Shown: piece by piece, positions 37,615 to 46,723 of the stretch | Layout of the letters: every line of letters starts with the position of its first letter | Position numbering within the stretch: the stretch's first letter is position 1 | NCBI GenBank assembly: GCA_019359355.1 | Contig: JAHHHM010000018.1 | Coordinates: 62,001 to 126,000 of the forward strand | DNA length: 64,000 nt | Direction of reading: 5' to 3' | Source: Microcoleus vaginatus WJT46-NPBG5 | GTDB taxonomy: Bacteria > Cyanobacteriota > Cyanobacteriia > Cyanobacteriales > Oscillatoriaceae | Made by a program: the position numbers and the translations under genes | Notes under the pieces: model-generated | Told to the model about the DNA's origin: nothing | The model's database searches: none | The model's input: only the letters and a program-made list of their open reading frames with translations

Positions 37615-38691
37615 TTATTTTGATCCCGGTTTAATCGCGACTTTAATCACTTGCCGATCACGCATTTCATGGAACACTTGCTCTAAATCTTTCAAAGGCC
37701 GGTGTTCGCTAATCAGTAATTCAAAGGGAATCGTGCGACTCGCTAAAAGTGATAAGGCGTCCCGAACATAAGCCGGGGTGTTGTGAAAAACTCCTTTGAG
37801 GGTGAGTTCGCTGTAATGCAATTGTTCTGTATTCACCGTGATGGTGGTGTCACGCGGACAACCGCCAAATAAGTTTACAGTGGCACCGGCACGGGCACAC
37901 GCAATTGCTGTTTCCCACGCTGCCGGCACCCCGGTGGCTTCGATCACGACATCCGCACCCCATCCTTCCGTCATCTGTCGCACGAGTTCGGGAATATGGG
38001 TCGCCTTGCTTTTTACCATATCTTCCTGTTGATGCAAATAGGGTAATTGATGATAATTAAACGCCTCAGATGCGCCCAATTTTTTACCAATCTCTAGCCG
38101 GCTGTTGTTGCCACCAAATAATATTACCTGTGCATCGCGATTGGCTAATACTGCCACAAACATTAATCCAATTGCGCCATCTCCGAGCACAACAACGCGA
38201 TCACCGGCTTTAACGTTGGATCTCGCCACACCATGAAGTACACACGCTAAAGGTTCTGTCATCGACGCCAAAGCGTCTGGTAAACCTTCAGGCATCGGCA
38301 GCATATTATGCTCCACAATTGGCGCAGGAATCTTTAGGTACTCGGCAAAGGTGCCATTATTCCAGGTCAAATTTGGGCAAAGCGAATATTCTTGCCGGCT
38401 GCAAAAGAAACACTCGTAGCAGGGTGCGGAGTTGTTCGCAACCACCCGATCTCCCACCCGCCAGCCGGTGACGCCTTCTCCGAGGGCCACAATTTCGCCG
38501 GCTGCTTCATGGCCAAATAATGTAGGTGGTTTCAGCATTTTCGCATGGCCACCGCGCCGCCAAACTTTCAAGTCTGTGCCGCAAGTCGTTGCGGCTGCCA
38601 CCTGAACAACCACCTCACCGGCTGCTGGTGAAGGATCGGCGACTGATTCTAAACGTAAGTCTTCTTGTCCGTAGAGTAACGCTGCTAGCAA
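37615..38691 (-). CDS. zinc-dependent medium-chain alcohol dehydrogenase
   Basis: The protein has 358 residues starting at TTG 38691; an in-frame TAG sits five codons upstream, so no longer form exists. The catalytic zinc region reads TCGTDLKVW and GHEAAGEIVALGEG. The structural zinc knot is CYECFFCSRQEYSLC, and the NAD(P) site is VVVLGDGAIGLMFVAVL. Substrates in this family include sugar alcohols (sorbitol or threonine dehydrogenase type). The exact one is not visible. The AmpG-like permease gene follows closely in the same direction. Confidence 0.87.
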   Translation of the reverse strand: MLAALLYGQEDLRLESVADPSPAAGEVVVQVAAATTCGTDLKVWRRGGHAKMLKPPTLFGHEAAGEIVALGEGVTGWRVGDRVVANNSAPCYECFFCSRQEYSLCPNLTWNNGTFAEYLKIPAPIVEHNMLPMPEGLPDALASMTEPLACVLHGVARSNVKAGDRVVVLGDGAIGLMFVAVLANRDAQVILFGGNNSRLEIGKKLGASEAFNYHQLPYLHQQEDMVKSKATHIPELVRQMTEGWGADVVIEATGVPAAWETAIACARAGATVNLFGGCPRDTTITVNTEQLHYSELTLKGVFHNTPAYVRDALSLLASRTIPFELLISEHRPLKDLEQVFHEMRDRQVIKVAIKPGSK

Positions 38692-39060
38692 GATAAACTG
38701 CCCCTAACCGTCGATTTCCCCGATTGTATCAGGGCGACTGTTGCGATTTGATGGGTAAGGGTTGAAACTAAAGTGGATATCGGAAATTAAACTTATTTTA
38801 GAATTTAGATTATGCAGTAGCTGGAAACTATAAATTTCGTAAATATAAATGTTTTACTCCAATTATTCATAATAATTAAAAACCTTAAGCCTTTGCATCT
38901 ATCACTGTGTTTCGACAAATTAATAAAAGAGGAAATATTATACTGTTTCCTTTTTTTGCCTTTTCTCTTTCATTAACTTTTATTTAATAAACGGAAAAGG
39001 GTTTCAAAGCTTTTTATTGCTTGAAACCTCTAGGCTTAAATGAAAAAAGGTCAGGGAAAT
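38692..39060. other. spacer with terminator-like hairpin
   Basis: This is a 369-bp AT-rich spacer. GGTTTCAA (39000-39007) and TTGAAACC (39021-39028) form a stem 32 bases beyond the stop of the minus-strand microprotein gene. A T-rich run lies behind it in that direction, so it is a likely terminator. Otherwise no feature is seen, apart from the promoter region of the alcohol dehydrogenase. Confidence 0.55.
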
Positions 39061-39249
39061 TTATGTTTCTAAAGATGGTGAAAGGTGCGACGGTTGCCTG
39101 ATACTCTCATGCAGAGGCTGGAAACTCGAAATCAGGAGTGGCATTTCTTGCCGGCAGGTCATGCAAAACCAATACATACCCCCATGCCTTATGTGACGCA
39201 GCATTTCGTAGCTACCGCAACAAGGACAGGTCAGGCTTCGCATATTCAT
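39061..39249 (-). CDS. zinc-ribbon microprotein
   Basis: The protein has 62 residues. ATG 39249 is preceded by TAGGAG at a suitable distance. Two cysteine knuckles, CPCCGS and FCMTCRQ, are separated by MLRHIRHGGMYW, a layout that would bind one zinc ion. The last 25 residues are polar and Ser/Pro-rich. Small proteins with this CPCC...MLRHIRH...CxxC pattern recur in cyanobacteria. A nucleic-acid or protein-binding role is inference. Own promoter and terminator are likely, since both flanks are spacers. Confidence 0.75.
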   Translation of the reverse strand: MNMRSLTCPCCGSYEMLRHIRHGGMYWFCMTCRQEMPLLISSFQPLHESIRQPSHLSPSLET

Positions 39250-39366
39250 CTGCTTTACTCCTAAAAAAATTTGTTACCCCAGTAGATTTAAATCGTAAGG
39301 GTTCAGACCCAGCCTCTAAATCCTCCCCTGGGAATATCTCAAGTTATCAAACTTGATTATTTACAG

Positions 39367-40458
39367 TTAACAAGCGGAAGAATTCGTATAAACAGACACA
39401 CGGGGATCAAGGCGAGAACCATTGATATTAGATAAACGACCTTCTAAAACTTGTTGATAAGCACCCTCATATCCATCAACCATTGTGCTTACGGTGAAGT
39501 CGCTTAATACACGATCTCGGCAGGTTTGTCTGTTCATTTCTAACGCAGCAGGGATCAAAGTTGCCATTTCTTCATAGCTTTGGCAAACGAAGCCGGTTGT
39601 CCCGTGGGCAATGACTTCTGGGACAGAACCTAGCCCCATGCCAAGCACAGGAGTACCAACGGCCATTGATTCAATCATGACTAGGCCAAAAGGTTCGCGC
39701 CAGCTAATGGGAAATAAAGTAGCGGCAGCATTGGCTAAGAGTTCAACTTTTTCCGAGTAGTTGACTTCCCCTAAATATTCGATTTGTTTGCCATCAATTA
39801 GGGGGGCGAGTTCCCGTTCATAAAACTGCCGGTCAACCGTATCCACCTTGCCGGCCATCTTTAAACGCCAGCCGGTGGCGCGGGCAATCGCAATCGCGTG
39901 TTGTGGGCCTTTTTCGGGAGAAAGACGCCCCAAAAAGGCCAGGTAGGGAGGGTTTTGAGGGTGAGGGTTGAAGGGATAATCTTCAGGGTCGATGCCGTTG
40001 TAAACCGTGCGAATGTAGTTTAGTCCCGGTTCTCGTTGGGCGTCGCTGATGCTGATATAAGGTTGCTGCCGGTGGTAGCTAAATAATTTACGGTTTTCGA
40101 GTGTTAAAACGCCATGAAGCGTGTGGACAGTTGGCGTTTTAACCAAATTGCAAAAGGGCAGGGCGCTACATCCCATGTGGGAGTGGATAATGTCAAACTC
40201 TGCTGCCTGTTCGTAGACGCGGCTGAGTTGCAGCATTTCATAAATTCCGTACTCTCGCACATTCGGGTCCGAACGCAAGGCGCGAGGATGAACAGATTCT
40301 AACCGCGCTAAGGTTTCAGAATCACCAGAGGCAAAGAGAGTCACTTCATGGCCTCGGCGAACCAGTTCATCGGTTATGTGGCCGACAACCAATTCAATGC
40401 CGCCGTAAGCAGGCGGAGGAACTCGTTCCCACAACGGTGAAACTTGGGCGATTTTCAT
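39367..40458 (-). CDS. GT4 family glycosyltransferase
   Basis: The protein has 363 residues with ATG at 40458. The N-terminal acceptor domain begins IAQVSPLWERVPPPAYGGIE with the glycine pair typical of GT4 enzymes. The C-terminal donor domain has LAFLGRLSPEKGPQHAI and the E-x7-E motif in EPFGLVMIESMAVGTPVLG. Such enzymes are retaining transferases that use a sugar nucleotide for polysaccharide or glycolipid synthesis. The sugar and acceptor cannot be assigned. It stands alone with spacers on both sides. Confidence 0.88.
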   Translation of the reverse strand: MKIAQVSPLWERVPPPAYGGIELVVGHITDELVRRGHEVTLFASGDSETLARLESVHPRALRSDPNVREYGIYEMLQLSRVYEQAAEFDIIHSHMGCSALPFCNLVKTPTVHTLHGVLTLENRKLFSYHRQQPYISISDAQREPGLNYIRTVYNGIDPEDYPFNPHPQNPPYLAFLGRLSPEKGPQHAIAIARATGWRLKMAGKVDTVDRQFYERELAPLIDGKQIEYLGEVNYSEKVELLANAAATLFPISWREPFGLVMIESMAVGTPVLGMGLGSVPEVIAHGTTGFVCQSYEEMATLIPAALEMNRQTCRDRVLSDFTVSTMVDGYEGAYQQVLEGRLSNINGSRLDPRVSVYTNSSAC

Positions 40459-40915
40459 AGGTTTGTCCCGTCCTTTTTAAAAGATTTAAAACTATATCTC
40501 TATGTAAAGATATATGGACATGGGCGTGACTGTTGGATGAAAGTTAAGGCGTTTAAAAAAAGCAAAGCAGATGAGCTAAGCCTTTTACAGTTGCTCGGCT
40601 CATGTCTGACAAAACATTAACAGGAGTGCCGGGGGAAGCGCGAGTCGGGTTAACCGTCACAAAATGTAAAAGAACGTTAAGACAGTTGACAAAGCAAGTC
40701 GTGATTACCGTACCAAAGAGCAGGAGATATCCCAATGGGCGGCCCTAGGGAGGCAATTAGATGCTACTCCACTGAGTTCATTTGCCCAGATTGAGAGGGG
40801 AAGGGGGAGAAAAATTTAAGATGTTGATTGATTTGCCGGCAAGCCAAATTAGATGGGCTTTACCTTCCCCACTTGTCTGGCTAAACTTCCACTCTTTGAA
40901 AATCCGGCCTAAGTT
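40459..40915. other. spacer between GT4 and the LysR regulator genes
   Basis: This is a 457-bp spacer. A hypothetical 19-codon frame (40735-40794) starts MGGPREAIRCYSTEFICPD. It has CAGGAG 10 bases upstream and a TTGACA at 40686-40691, so it could be a tiny translated frame or a chance one. Other frames are not convincing. Confidence 0.4.
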
Positions 40916-41845
40916 TTATTCCCTAAATTTGAGCGCTGCTGTTTCTTCCGCCACCCGCTTTCCTTCATCGAGCAGATAATCAAAAAATGCGCGAGCAACA
41001 ATTGAGAGCTGTTTGCCGGTGGGATAGATGACATACCACTGCCGGCGGATCGGAAAGTTTTCTACATCCAGAATCGTCAGCTTGCTCGTCCCCCCTTCTA
41101 AGGCTAAAACGTGGCGAGATAAAACGGATATACCCAAACCGCCGGCAATCGCTTGCTTGATCGCCTCATTACTGCCCAGTTCTAGCCGGATCTTGAGTTT
41201 AATGCCGTGTTCCTCAAACATTTTCTGCACCGCTCCCCTCGTGCCCGAGCCAGGCTCACGAATGATAAAGGGTTCGCCGGTGAGACGCTCTATGGGGATG
41301 TTTTTTTGCCCTGCAAGTGGATGATCGTGCGGTGCCATCACCTCTAAAGGATTTTCCAGAAATGGATGGCAGCTAACGTCAATGTTGGTTGGAGGCTGGC
41401 TCATAATTTGCAGCTCGTCCAGGTTGTCATTTAGGCGTTCTAATAAGCCTTCATGGTTGGTCACCTGGAGCGAAACATCAATTCCGGGATAGCGCCGGCA
41501 AAATGGACCGAGTAAACGCGGCACAAAGTATTTAGCCGTCGTAACAACGGCTAGCCGCAACTGGCCCTGTTTGAGACCCTTCATATCTGCGACCGTCATC
41601 TCAAATTGAGAGAGCCGCTCGAATACCTCCCGGCAGGTTGCTAGCAGTTCCCGACCGGCATCCGTGAGATAGAGCCGCTTCCCCACCTGCTCAAATAGGG
41701 GCAACCCAACTGCCTTTGTCAGCTGCTTCACTTGCATCGAGACGGTGGGTTGAGTGAGAAACAATTCTTCGGCTGCGCGGGTAAAGCTACCGTGCCGTGC
41801 AGCCGCTTCAAAAACCTTCAATTGATGAAGCGTTGCCTGCTTCAA
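40916..41845 (-). CDS. ccmR: LysR-type regulator of CO2 uptake genes (CcmR/NdhR type)
   Basis: The protein has 309 residues with ATG at 41845. The N-terminal winged helix reads LHQLKVFEAAARHGSFTRAA and LTQPTVSMQVKQL. The effector domain follows (REPGSGTRGAVQKMFEEHG, GGLGISVLSRHV). The sequence closely follows the CcmR/NdhR branch (starting MKQATLHQLKVFEA), not the RbcR/CmpR start. Those regulators repress ndhF3-ndhD3-cupA and other inducible carbon-uptake genes and respond to 2-oxoglutarate and related metabolites, as is known for the family. Its place beside ccmO and within 7 kb of ndhF3 supports the call. A palindromic site lies just upstream. Confidence 0.85.
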   Translation of the reverse strand: MKQATLHQLKVFEAAARHGSFTRAAEELFLTQPTVSMQVKQLTKAVGLPLFEQVGKRLYLTDAGRELLATCREVFERLSQFEMTVADMKGLKQGQLRLAVVTTAKYFVPRLLGPFCRRYPGIDVSLQVTNHEGLLERLNDNLDELQIMSQPPTNIDVSCHPFLENPLEVMAPHDHPLAGQKNIPIERLTGEPFIIREPGSGTRGAVQKMFEEHGIKLKIRLELGSNEAIKQAIAGGLGISVLSRHVLALEGGTSKLTILDVENFPIRRQWYVIYPTGKQLSIVARAFFDYLLDEGKRVAEETAALKFRE

Positions 41846-41865
41846 GGGACTTACTCCTGAACCTA

Positions 41866-41887
41866 ATCATAGAATATTATCTATGAT
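41866..41887. promoter_or_regulatory. palindromic LysR-type operator before ccmR
   Basis: ATCATAGA (41866-41873) and TCTATGAT (41880-41887) form a perfect 8-bp inverted repeat with 6 bases between. It contains a T-N11-A pattern (T at 41867, A at 41879) typical of LysR-type sites. It lies 21-42 bases upstream of the regulator start, where autoregulation is usual for this family. Binding is inferred from the symmetry. Confidence 0.6.
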
Positions 41888-42129
41888 CTTAATTACAAAC
41901 AATTACTTTTCTTTATGAATTTTGCAAGTTATTATCAAATTAATCTCAAGAGCGTAAATCCCCTTCCAATTGGTGTTGCACTGGTGTGTGAGGGTTTATG
42001 AGGAGCGTTTTCTCTAGACTCCTCTCCTGAAGTTGGTTTTCTGTAGGAACCAGCCAAGGATGATCCTCGCGGCCTTACCAAGTCAGCCGGTGCTACACTT
42101 TTTCATCTCATCACTTAAATTGGCCAGTC

Positions 42130-42975
42130 TTATGGGTCTGCCTGTTGTTCTTTCTGTTTGGGTAACTCCTGCAATTCAGGAAGTTCTACCAGTTCTTTCT
42201 CAGTCTCATTAGGAGCCGGCAACTTTTCTAAATCTGGCAACTCTACCAGTTCTGTTTCCGCTTGCTTCTCTTTCTCCTTAACATTTATTGGCATTAACAG
42301 AGGTTTATGTTGCTCAATCCAGCAACTCGCCACCGGCAGCGTTTTCTCTAAATCCTCCAAAGGCCGAGGAATGACCATTAGCGAGTTAAAGTCCCCTATC
42401 CGCTCAGCCTCATACATACCGGCCTCAACTGCCACGGCGACGTCCGCCACGGAACCCCGGATAATCACCGTACACAGGCCATCCCCAATCGTTTCATAAG
42501 CAGCCAGTTGTACGTCGGCTGACTTGAGCATGGCATCAGCCGCGCCAACCATTGCGGGAAACCCCCGCGTTTCCAAAAGACCGATTGCCAGATTGCTCAA
42601 GCGACTGTAACTATTGCCTTGAACCATCTCATTCCAACGAGTGCCGATGGGTAAAATCGCGTCAAGGTTCGGCAAGGGTCGGGCGAGTACCACCTTTGAG
42701 ATTAACTGGCCAAATTGTTCAGCCGTGTCTGCCCCCGCTTCCACAGCGATTCTAACATCGGCAATTTTGCCCCGCACGATGGCTGTGCAATAACCGCTCC
42801 CAATTTTTTCGTAGCCAACTAAAGTCACGCCGGCAGACTTCACCATCATGTCGGCAGTGCCAACGATGGCTGGAAAACTCCGAGTCGAGACTAAGCCTAG
42901 GGCACTTTCCCGAAGCGGGTCTAATTCCCTCGTTTGTTCGAGGGGAGCCGGCAGTTGTTTTTGTAATTCCCTCAT
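42130..42975 (-). CDS. ccmO: carboxysome shell protein CcmO (tandem BMC)
   Basis: The protein has 281 residues with ATG at 42975. Two BMC shell domains are fused: residues ~26-110 (RSFPAIVGTADMMVKSAGVT) and ~130-212 (RGFPAMVGAADAMLKSADVQ). Each has the VGYEKIGSG or AAYETIGDG strand of CcmK-like proteins. CcmO is needed for shell assembly and packs as a pseudo-hexamer. The last ~60 residues are a charged tail with a repeated ELVELPxLxxLP element, longer than I expect for the family. A TATAAT on the minus strand at 42995-43000 lies 20 bases before the start, so it may have its own promoter. Confidence 0.9.
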   Translation of the reverse strand: MRELQKQLPAPLEQTRELDPLRESALGLVSTRSFPAIVGTADMMVKSAGVTLVGYEKIGSGYCTAIVRGKIADVRIAVEAGADTAEQFGQLISKVVLARPLPNLDAILPIGTRWNEMVQGNSYSRLSNLAIGLLETRGFPAMVGAADAMLKSADVQLAAYETIGDGLCTVIIRGSVADVAVAVEAGMYEAERIGDFNSLMVIPRPLEDLEKTLPVASCWIEQHKPLLMPINVKEKEKQAETELVELPDLEKLPAPNETEKELVELPELQELPKQKEQQADP

Positions 42976-43528
42976 GTTGTAGATTTCGATAAAAATTATA
43001 TGGGCCTATCAAAATCTTTTCTAAAAGCCAATCTATTTTGACTTTTCTGGGGCAACATCACACCCTCACTGGGGAATAGTTTTTGGCAACCAATTCCCTC
43101 GAAATGAATTCTGGCAAGTCTCAAGCAAAACTTTAAGTTGCCGTTTTGTGGAGAGAGCGGCCACGAGTGGTGAATCGCACGCATTTATTTTAGGAGGATT
43201 TCCGGGTGTTGGCAAGCAACAATCTTTTGCTTGATAAGCCTTTTGCCGGCACCTTCCGAAGTACCGGGGTTGCATAAAATCAAAGTTTTGATAGGTTATT
43301 CTTAAGTTTGGCTGGTTAGTTAAACCATAATCTATAAAACCGGACTGAGCAACTGCTCTATCAGGCGTTGAGAAGTAGGGGCGCTGCTATGGTAACCAAA
43401 GGGGACGCGCGGACGCCCATACAGAAGGGAGAAGGGGTTCAACTTCAAGTGAAATTTTTCCGTTCCTCGTTATCCTTCTCACCCGTCCCGGATGCTACAG
43501 TGAGCAGGAAATGCCGGCAACGGCTTGA
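42976..43528. other. spacer between ccmN and ccmO
   Basis: This 553-bp spacer is inside the carboxysome cluster. TATAAT (minus strand, 42995-43000) is a possible -10 for ccmO without a clear -35. A minus-strand frame (43066-43275, 69 codons) and others lack ribosome sites and protein-like pattern. No shell-gene remnant was recognised. The gap makes separate transcription of ccmO plausible. Confidence 0.45.
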
Positions 43529-44176
43529 CTAGGTTCCACCGCTAGACGGCCCGTTTTGCGAGTTGCGATTTAAAGATTGGCCGTGAGGAAACAAAGTCAG
43601 CATCAGCCGATTTAATTGACGTTGGCCGTGGGTTGCCGTCTGAGGCTGTGCGGGGACTTCTGGTGCTGCCTCGGTCGTGTCAGAAGCATCGGCGTCAGGA
43701 CTCGGCTCGGTGCTTTCGGGTGCAGATGCGGGAGTTTCGCTGACATCAGGATTTGACTGTTCAACCGAGTCATTTGGACCGGCTGAAGCAGGAGCAGCCG
43801 GGGGTTCTGGATTTAACCCCCTCTGACGGCTGTTGTCTCCAAACACCGAACCTGCCGGCACCACTTGCTCTGGTTCAATGTCGCAAGACACAATCGTGGA
43901 ACACGCACCGATGCAGGCATTGGCTCCAATTTTGCTAGTGCCCACTAACAGCACCCCCGCCCCAATGATCGCGCCCGCCGCTACCTCCAAGTTTCCTTTG
44001 TGCGCGTGGAGAATCGCGCCCATACCAACGCACGCACCGGCAGCGATAGTCATCCGACAGCCGGCATCTGCTTGCAGAATCACCCCCGGCGCGATCGCCG
44101 CACACTCATCAATGACCACATCGCCACTAACAAAAAAGTCAGCGCTGCCTATCGGTCGCAGTAGCGGCAAATACAT
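43529..44176 (-). CDS. ccmN: carboxysome assembly protein CcmN
   Basis: The protein has 215 residues with ATG at 44176. Residues ~15-125 form a left-handed beta-helix of hexapeptide repeats (VVIDECAAIAPGVILQADAG). A Pro/Ala/Glu-rich flexible linker follows (about 125-182). Near the end is an amphipathic encapsulation peptide (GQRQLNRLMLTLFPHG, about 186-201). CcmN bridges CcmM in the core to the CcmK shell through that peptide. All three parts are present. The gene follows ccmM by 125 bases of repeat-like spacer. Confidence 0.93.
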   Translation of the reverse strand: MYLPLLRPIGSADFFVSGDVVIDECAAIAPGVILQADAGCRMTIAAGACVGMGAILHAHKGNLEVAAGAIIGAGVLLVGTSKIGANACIGACSTIVSCDIEPEQVVPAGSVFGDNSRQRGLNPEPPAAPASAGPNDSVEQSNPDVSETPASAPESTEPSPDADASDTTEAAPEVPAQPQTATHGQRQLNRLMLTLFPHGQSLNRNSQNGPSSGGT

Positions 44177-44301
44177 GGAAATAGGAACCTCTTTTTCATC
44201 CAGAGTCAGTTACCAGCACTCAGAAGTCAGGGGTTAGCGATTAATCCCTAATTAACAACTCACCACACCTGCCTGAGCGCTGGCAATTCCTTTAAAAGCC
44301 T

Positions 44302-45963
44302 TTAGCGACGGGAAGCCGTAGCATTAGGCCGCTGGATAATCGTCTCCAGCACGCGGCGTTTGGCTTTGGGGTCAATGCCAATCAAGCGCACATATTCCCC
44401 TTGATGTTCGGCTAAGCAACTTTCCAAAGCAGCAACCACATCGGCTTCACGAGTCCCTTGTATTGGGCTACAGCTTTGCCAAGAAGTCGTTTGGAACCGG
44501 CGCTCATCAGCGTGTTCCGTGCCAATTTTGTATCCTTGAGCTATCAGTTGGCGCACCTGCTCGATAGTCTCGCTAGCGATGGTGGAACTGCTGATGGATG
44601 CACTCGAATGAGCTGAACGAGAGACCTGTGCAGAGGCGGGGGCCGAAGACTTAGACACCCTGCCATTAGGCCGCTGGATAATCGTCTCCAGCACGCGGCG
44701 CTTGGCTTTGGGGTCAATGCCAATCAAGCGCACGTACTCGCCTTGATGTTCAGCGATGCAACCTTCTAGAGCAGCCACCACATCGGCTTCGCGATTCGAT
44801 TCAATCGGCCCGCAGCTCTTCCAAGAACTGGTTTGGAACCGGCGCTCATCGGCATATTCTGCCCCAACCCGGTAGCCTTGACCCAAAAGCTGCCGGATTT
44901 GAGTGTTCAAATCGCTATCGAGGTTGGCACCACTGCCCGATGCAGACCCGCCACTGCGGTTGCGCCCTAAGGATGCCGGTGCAGCTGTTGTCGAGCGATT
45001 GGATGCCTTATCATGGGGCCGCTGAACAATGATCTCCTGTACTCGACGCTTAGCTTTGGTGTCAATGCCTATCAGGCGCACGTACTCGCCTTGATGTTCG
45101 GCTAAGCAACCTTCCAGTTCAGCAAACACGTCTGCTTCACGACCAGACTGAATTGGCGTACAACTTTTCCAAGAACTGGTTTGGAACCGGCGCTCATCGG
45201 CGTGTTCCATGCCAATCTTGTACCCTTGTGCCAATATCTGGCGCACCTGTTCAACGACCTCGGCACTTAAACTCTTACTCTGCATCGAACGACCTCTTGA
45301 GCCATTACCATTAGTAGATTTTGTTGTATTAGATGTTCCTTTCTCATCGCGGACGTTGGTAATACAGCCAGCATCCTGAGCGCAGTGATAGCCAATTCGC
45401 AGTGCATCATTAATTCCCACCACATGGCGAGAAAAGTGCAGATCGTCTTCTTGAACGTCTGGCAGTCGGTCGGCTTGCTGTTGGTTGGTAATCACAGCCC
45501 CCGAAGGAACGTATTTTCCTGGAGGAATCTCTACATCTTGGATCAAGGCGTGCATCATCACGATGCAACCTTTACCAACGCGAGCATTAAATACGGTCGA
45601 ACGAAAGCCAATAAAGCACTCATCCCCGACATAAGCCGGCCCGTGAATCAGTGCTAAGTGGGTAATTGAAGCATCATTGCCGATCCAGACTGAATAGCTC
45701 TTTTGGTCATCCCCTATCACCCGGCCTTGCTCAAGCCCGTGAATCACCACCCCATCTTGAACATTGGTGCCTTCACCAATATGGAAAGGGCTGCCTTCAT
45801 CGGCCCGGATATAGGTTCCTGGCGCAACCATGACATTCTCGCCGATGGTGACATCTCCAATGATGTTGGAAAAAGGATGCACGAAGGCAGTTTGATGAAT
45901 GTTGGGTTTTGCCAAATTCTTTGACCAAGGGGTTGGGGGCGCCGCTTGATTGCGGGCTGGCAT
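44302..45963 (-). CDS. ccmM: carboxysome scaffold protein CcmM
   Basis: The protein has 553 residues. ATG 45963 is preceded by AAGGAGGAA. Residues 1-~200 are a gamma-carbonic-anhydrase domain. The three zinc histidines are at 75, 102 and 107, and a CAQDAGC pair lies at 194 and 200, numbered as in the active CcmM of Thermosynechococcus. Enzymatic activity is therefore likely. Three Rubisco-small-subunit-like (SSUL) domains follow (about 233-315, 345-425, 465-545). Each has SSWKSC or TSWQSC and a second Cys 18 residues later, the redox pair that weakens Rubisco binding when oxidised. SSUL modules gather Rubisco into the core. An internal start at Met227 probably yields a short form. Confidence 0.96.
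   Translation of the reverse strand: MPARNQAAPPTPWSKNLAKPNIHQTAFVHPFSNIIGDVTIGENVMVAPGTYIRADEGSPFHIGEGTNVQDGVVIHGLEQGRVIGDDQKSYSVWIGNDASITHLALIHGPAYVGDECFIGFRSTVFNARVGKGCIVMMHALIQDVEIPPGKYVPSGAVITNQQQADRLPDVQEDDLHFSRHVVGINDALRIGYHCAQDAGCITNVRDEKGTSNTTKSTNGNGSRGRSMQSKSLSAEVVEQVRQILAQGYKIGMEHADERRFQTSSWKSCTPIQSGREADVFAELEGCLAEHQGEYVRLIGIDTKAKRRVQEIIVQRPHDKASNRSTTAAPASLGRNRSGGSASGSGANLDSDLNTQIRQLLGQGYRVGAEYADERRFQTSSWKSCGPIESNREADVVAALEGCIAEHQGEYVRLIGIDPKAKRRVLETIIQRPNGRVSKSSAPASAQVSRSAHSSASISSSTIASETIEQVRQLIAQGYKIGTEHADERRFQTTSWQSCSPIQGTREADVVAALESCLAEHQGEYVRLIGIDPKAKRRVLETIIQRPNATASRR
45285..45298 (-). promoter_or_regulatory. internal ribosome site and start for short CcmM
   Basis: On the minus strand AAGAGGTC (45291-45298) lies just before the in-frame ATG at 45285 (Met227), directly between the carbonic-anhydrase domain and the first SSUL. 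A short product of 327 residues with three SSULs would result, like M35 in Synechococcus 7942, where internal translation is established. The use of this site here is inferred. Confidence 0.65.
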
Positions 45964-46072
45964 AAATAAGTTCCTCCTTAAAAAGCTTTTTGTCAGGGAT
46001 TAGCTGCCAGATGTCCGTTGTTCTTGGCTTTTGAGGAATCACCGTTAACCACGGAACTCTGACAATTGACAG

Positions 46073-46375
46073 TTATCGATATTGGTCTTTCTTGCTGTAA
46101 AGCAGGCGATTGTCCACACTTACGGTATCGATAATCGCCACAACCAAAGCATCAAGGGGCCGATTTTCATTCCCTGGAACTTGGCGTGCAGCACTGCCCC
46201 GGGTGACAAGAACCCACTCATCAACGCCGGCCCCGACCGTATCCGCTGCCACCTCATATCCGGGCAAAGGGCGTCCCTCCTCATCTAGGAGTTGCAACAG
46301 AAGCAGTTTAGAGCCTCTCAAACTTGGTTCCTTTTGGGTGCTGACGATCGTGCCCCGAACTTTGGCCATTTGCAT
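46073..46375 (-). CDS. ccmL: carboxysome vertex protein CcmL
   Basis: The protein has 100 residues with ATG at 46375, six bases after the ccmK1 stop; a second ATG two codons on (46369) is equally possible. The whole protein is an EutN/CcmL domain (KVRGTIVSTQKEPSLRGSKL, then AADTVGAGVDEWVLVTRGSA). CcmL pentamers cap the twelve vertices of the beta-carboxysome shell. The tight spacing shows co-transcription with ccmK1. Confidence 0.95.
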   Translation of the reverse strand: MQMAKVRGTIVSTQKEPSLRGSKLLLLQLLDEEGRPLPGYEVAADTVGAGVDEWVLVTRGSAARQVPGNENRPLDALVVAIIDTVSVDNRLLYSKKDQYR

Positions 46376-46381
46376 TAGTTT

Positions 46382-46723
46382 TTACGGTCTGCCAATCGAG
46401 CGAATGCCACCCAGGCTTTCACGAAACTGTTCAACAGCTTCGGTGTAACGAATGGGCAGAACGTACTCTAGGTTCTCGTGAGGACGGGCGATGATGTGGG
46501 TAGACAAGACTTGTCCGCCATTGACGCGCTTGACATTTTCTACGCCGGCGGAAACAGAGGCTTGTACTTCAGAGACATCTCCGCGCACAATGACCGTTAC
46601 ACGACCGCTGCCGATTTTTTCGTAGCCCACGAGGGTGACACGGGCGGCTTTAACCATTGCATCGGCTGCTTCTACGACTGCCGGAAAGCCGAGTGTTTCT
46701 ACCATTCCAACTGCAATTGACAT
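46382..46723 (-). CDS. ccmK1: carboxysome shell protein CcmK1
   Basis: The protein has 113 residues. ATG 46723 is preceded by TAGGAG; an upstream in-frame ATG at 46813 has an N-terminus with no BMC character and is rejected. It is one BMC domain: [40 protein letters not shown] and [16 protein letters not shown]. The C-terminal extension [12 protein letters not shown] is typical of CcmK1 and absent from CcmK2. Hexamers tile the shell facets and have a positively charged pore for small anions, which is known for the family. Confidence 0.95.
   Translation of the reverse strand: MSIAVGMVETLGFPAVVEAADAMVKAARVTLVGYEKIGSGRVTVIVRGDVSEVQASVSAGVENVKRVNGGQVLSTHIIARPHENLEYVLPIRYTEAVEQFRESLGGIRSIGRP

Noticed and set aside
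43066-43275. 69-codon minus-strand frame between ccmN and ccmO
   Set aside because: No ribosome site and no similarity to shell or scaffold proteins; overlapping alternative frames exist.
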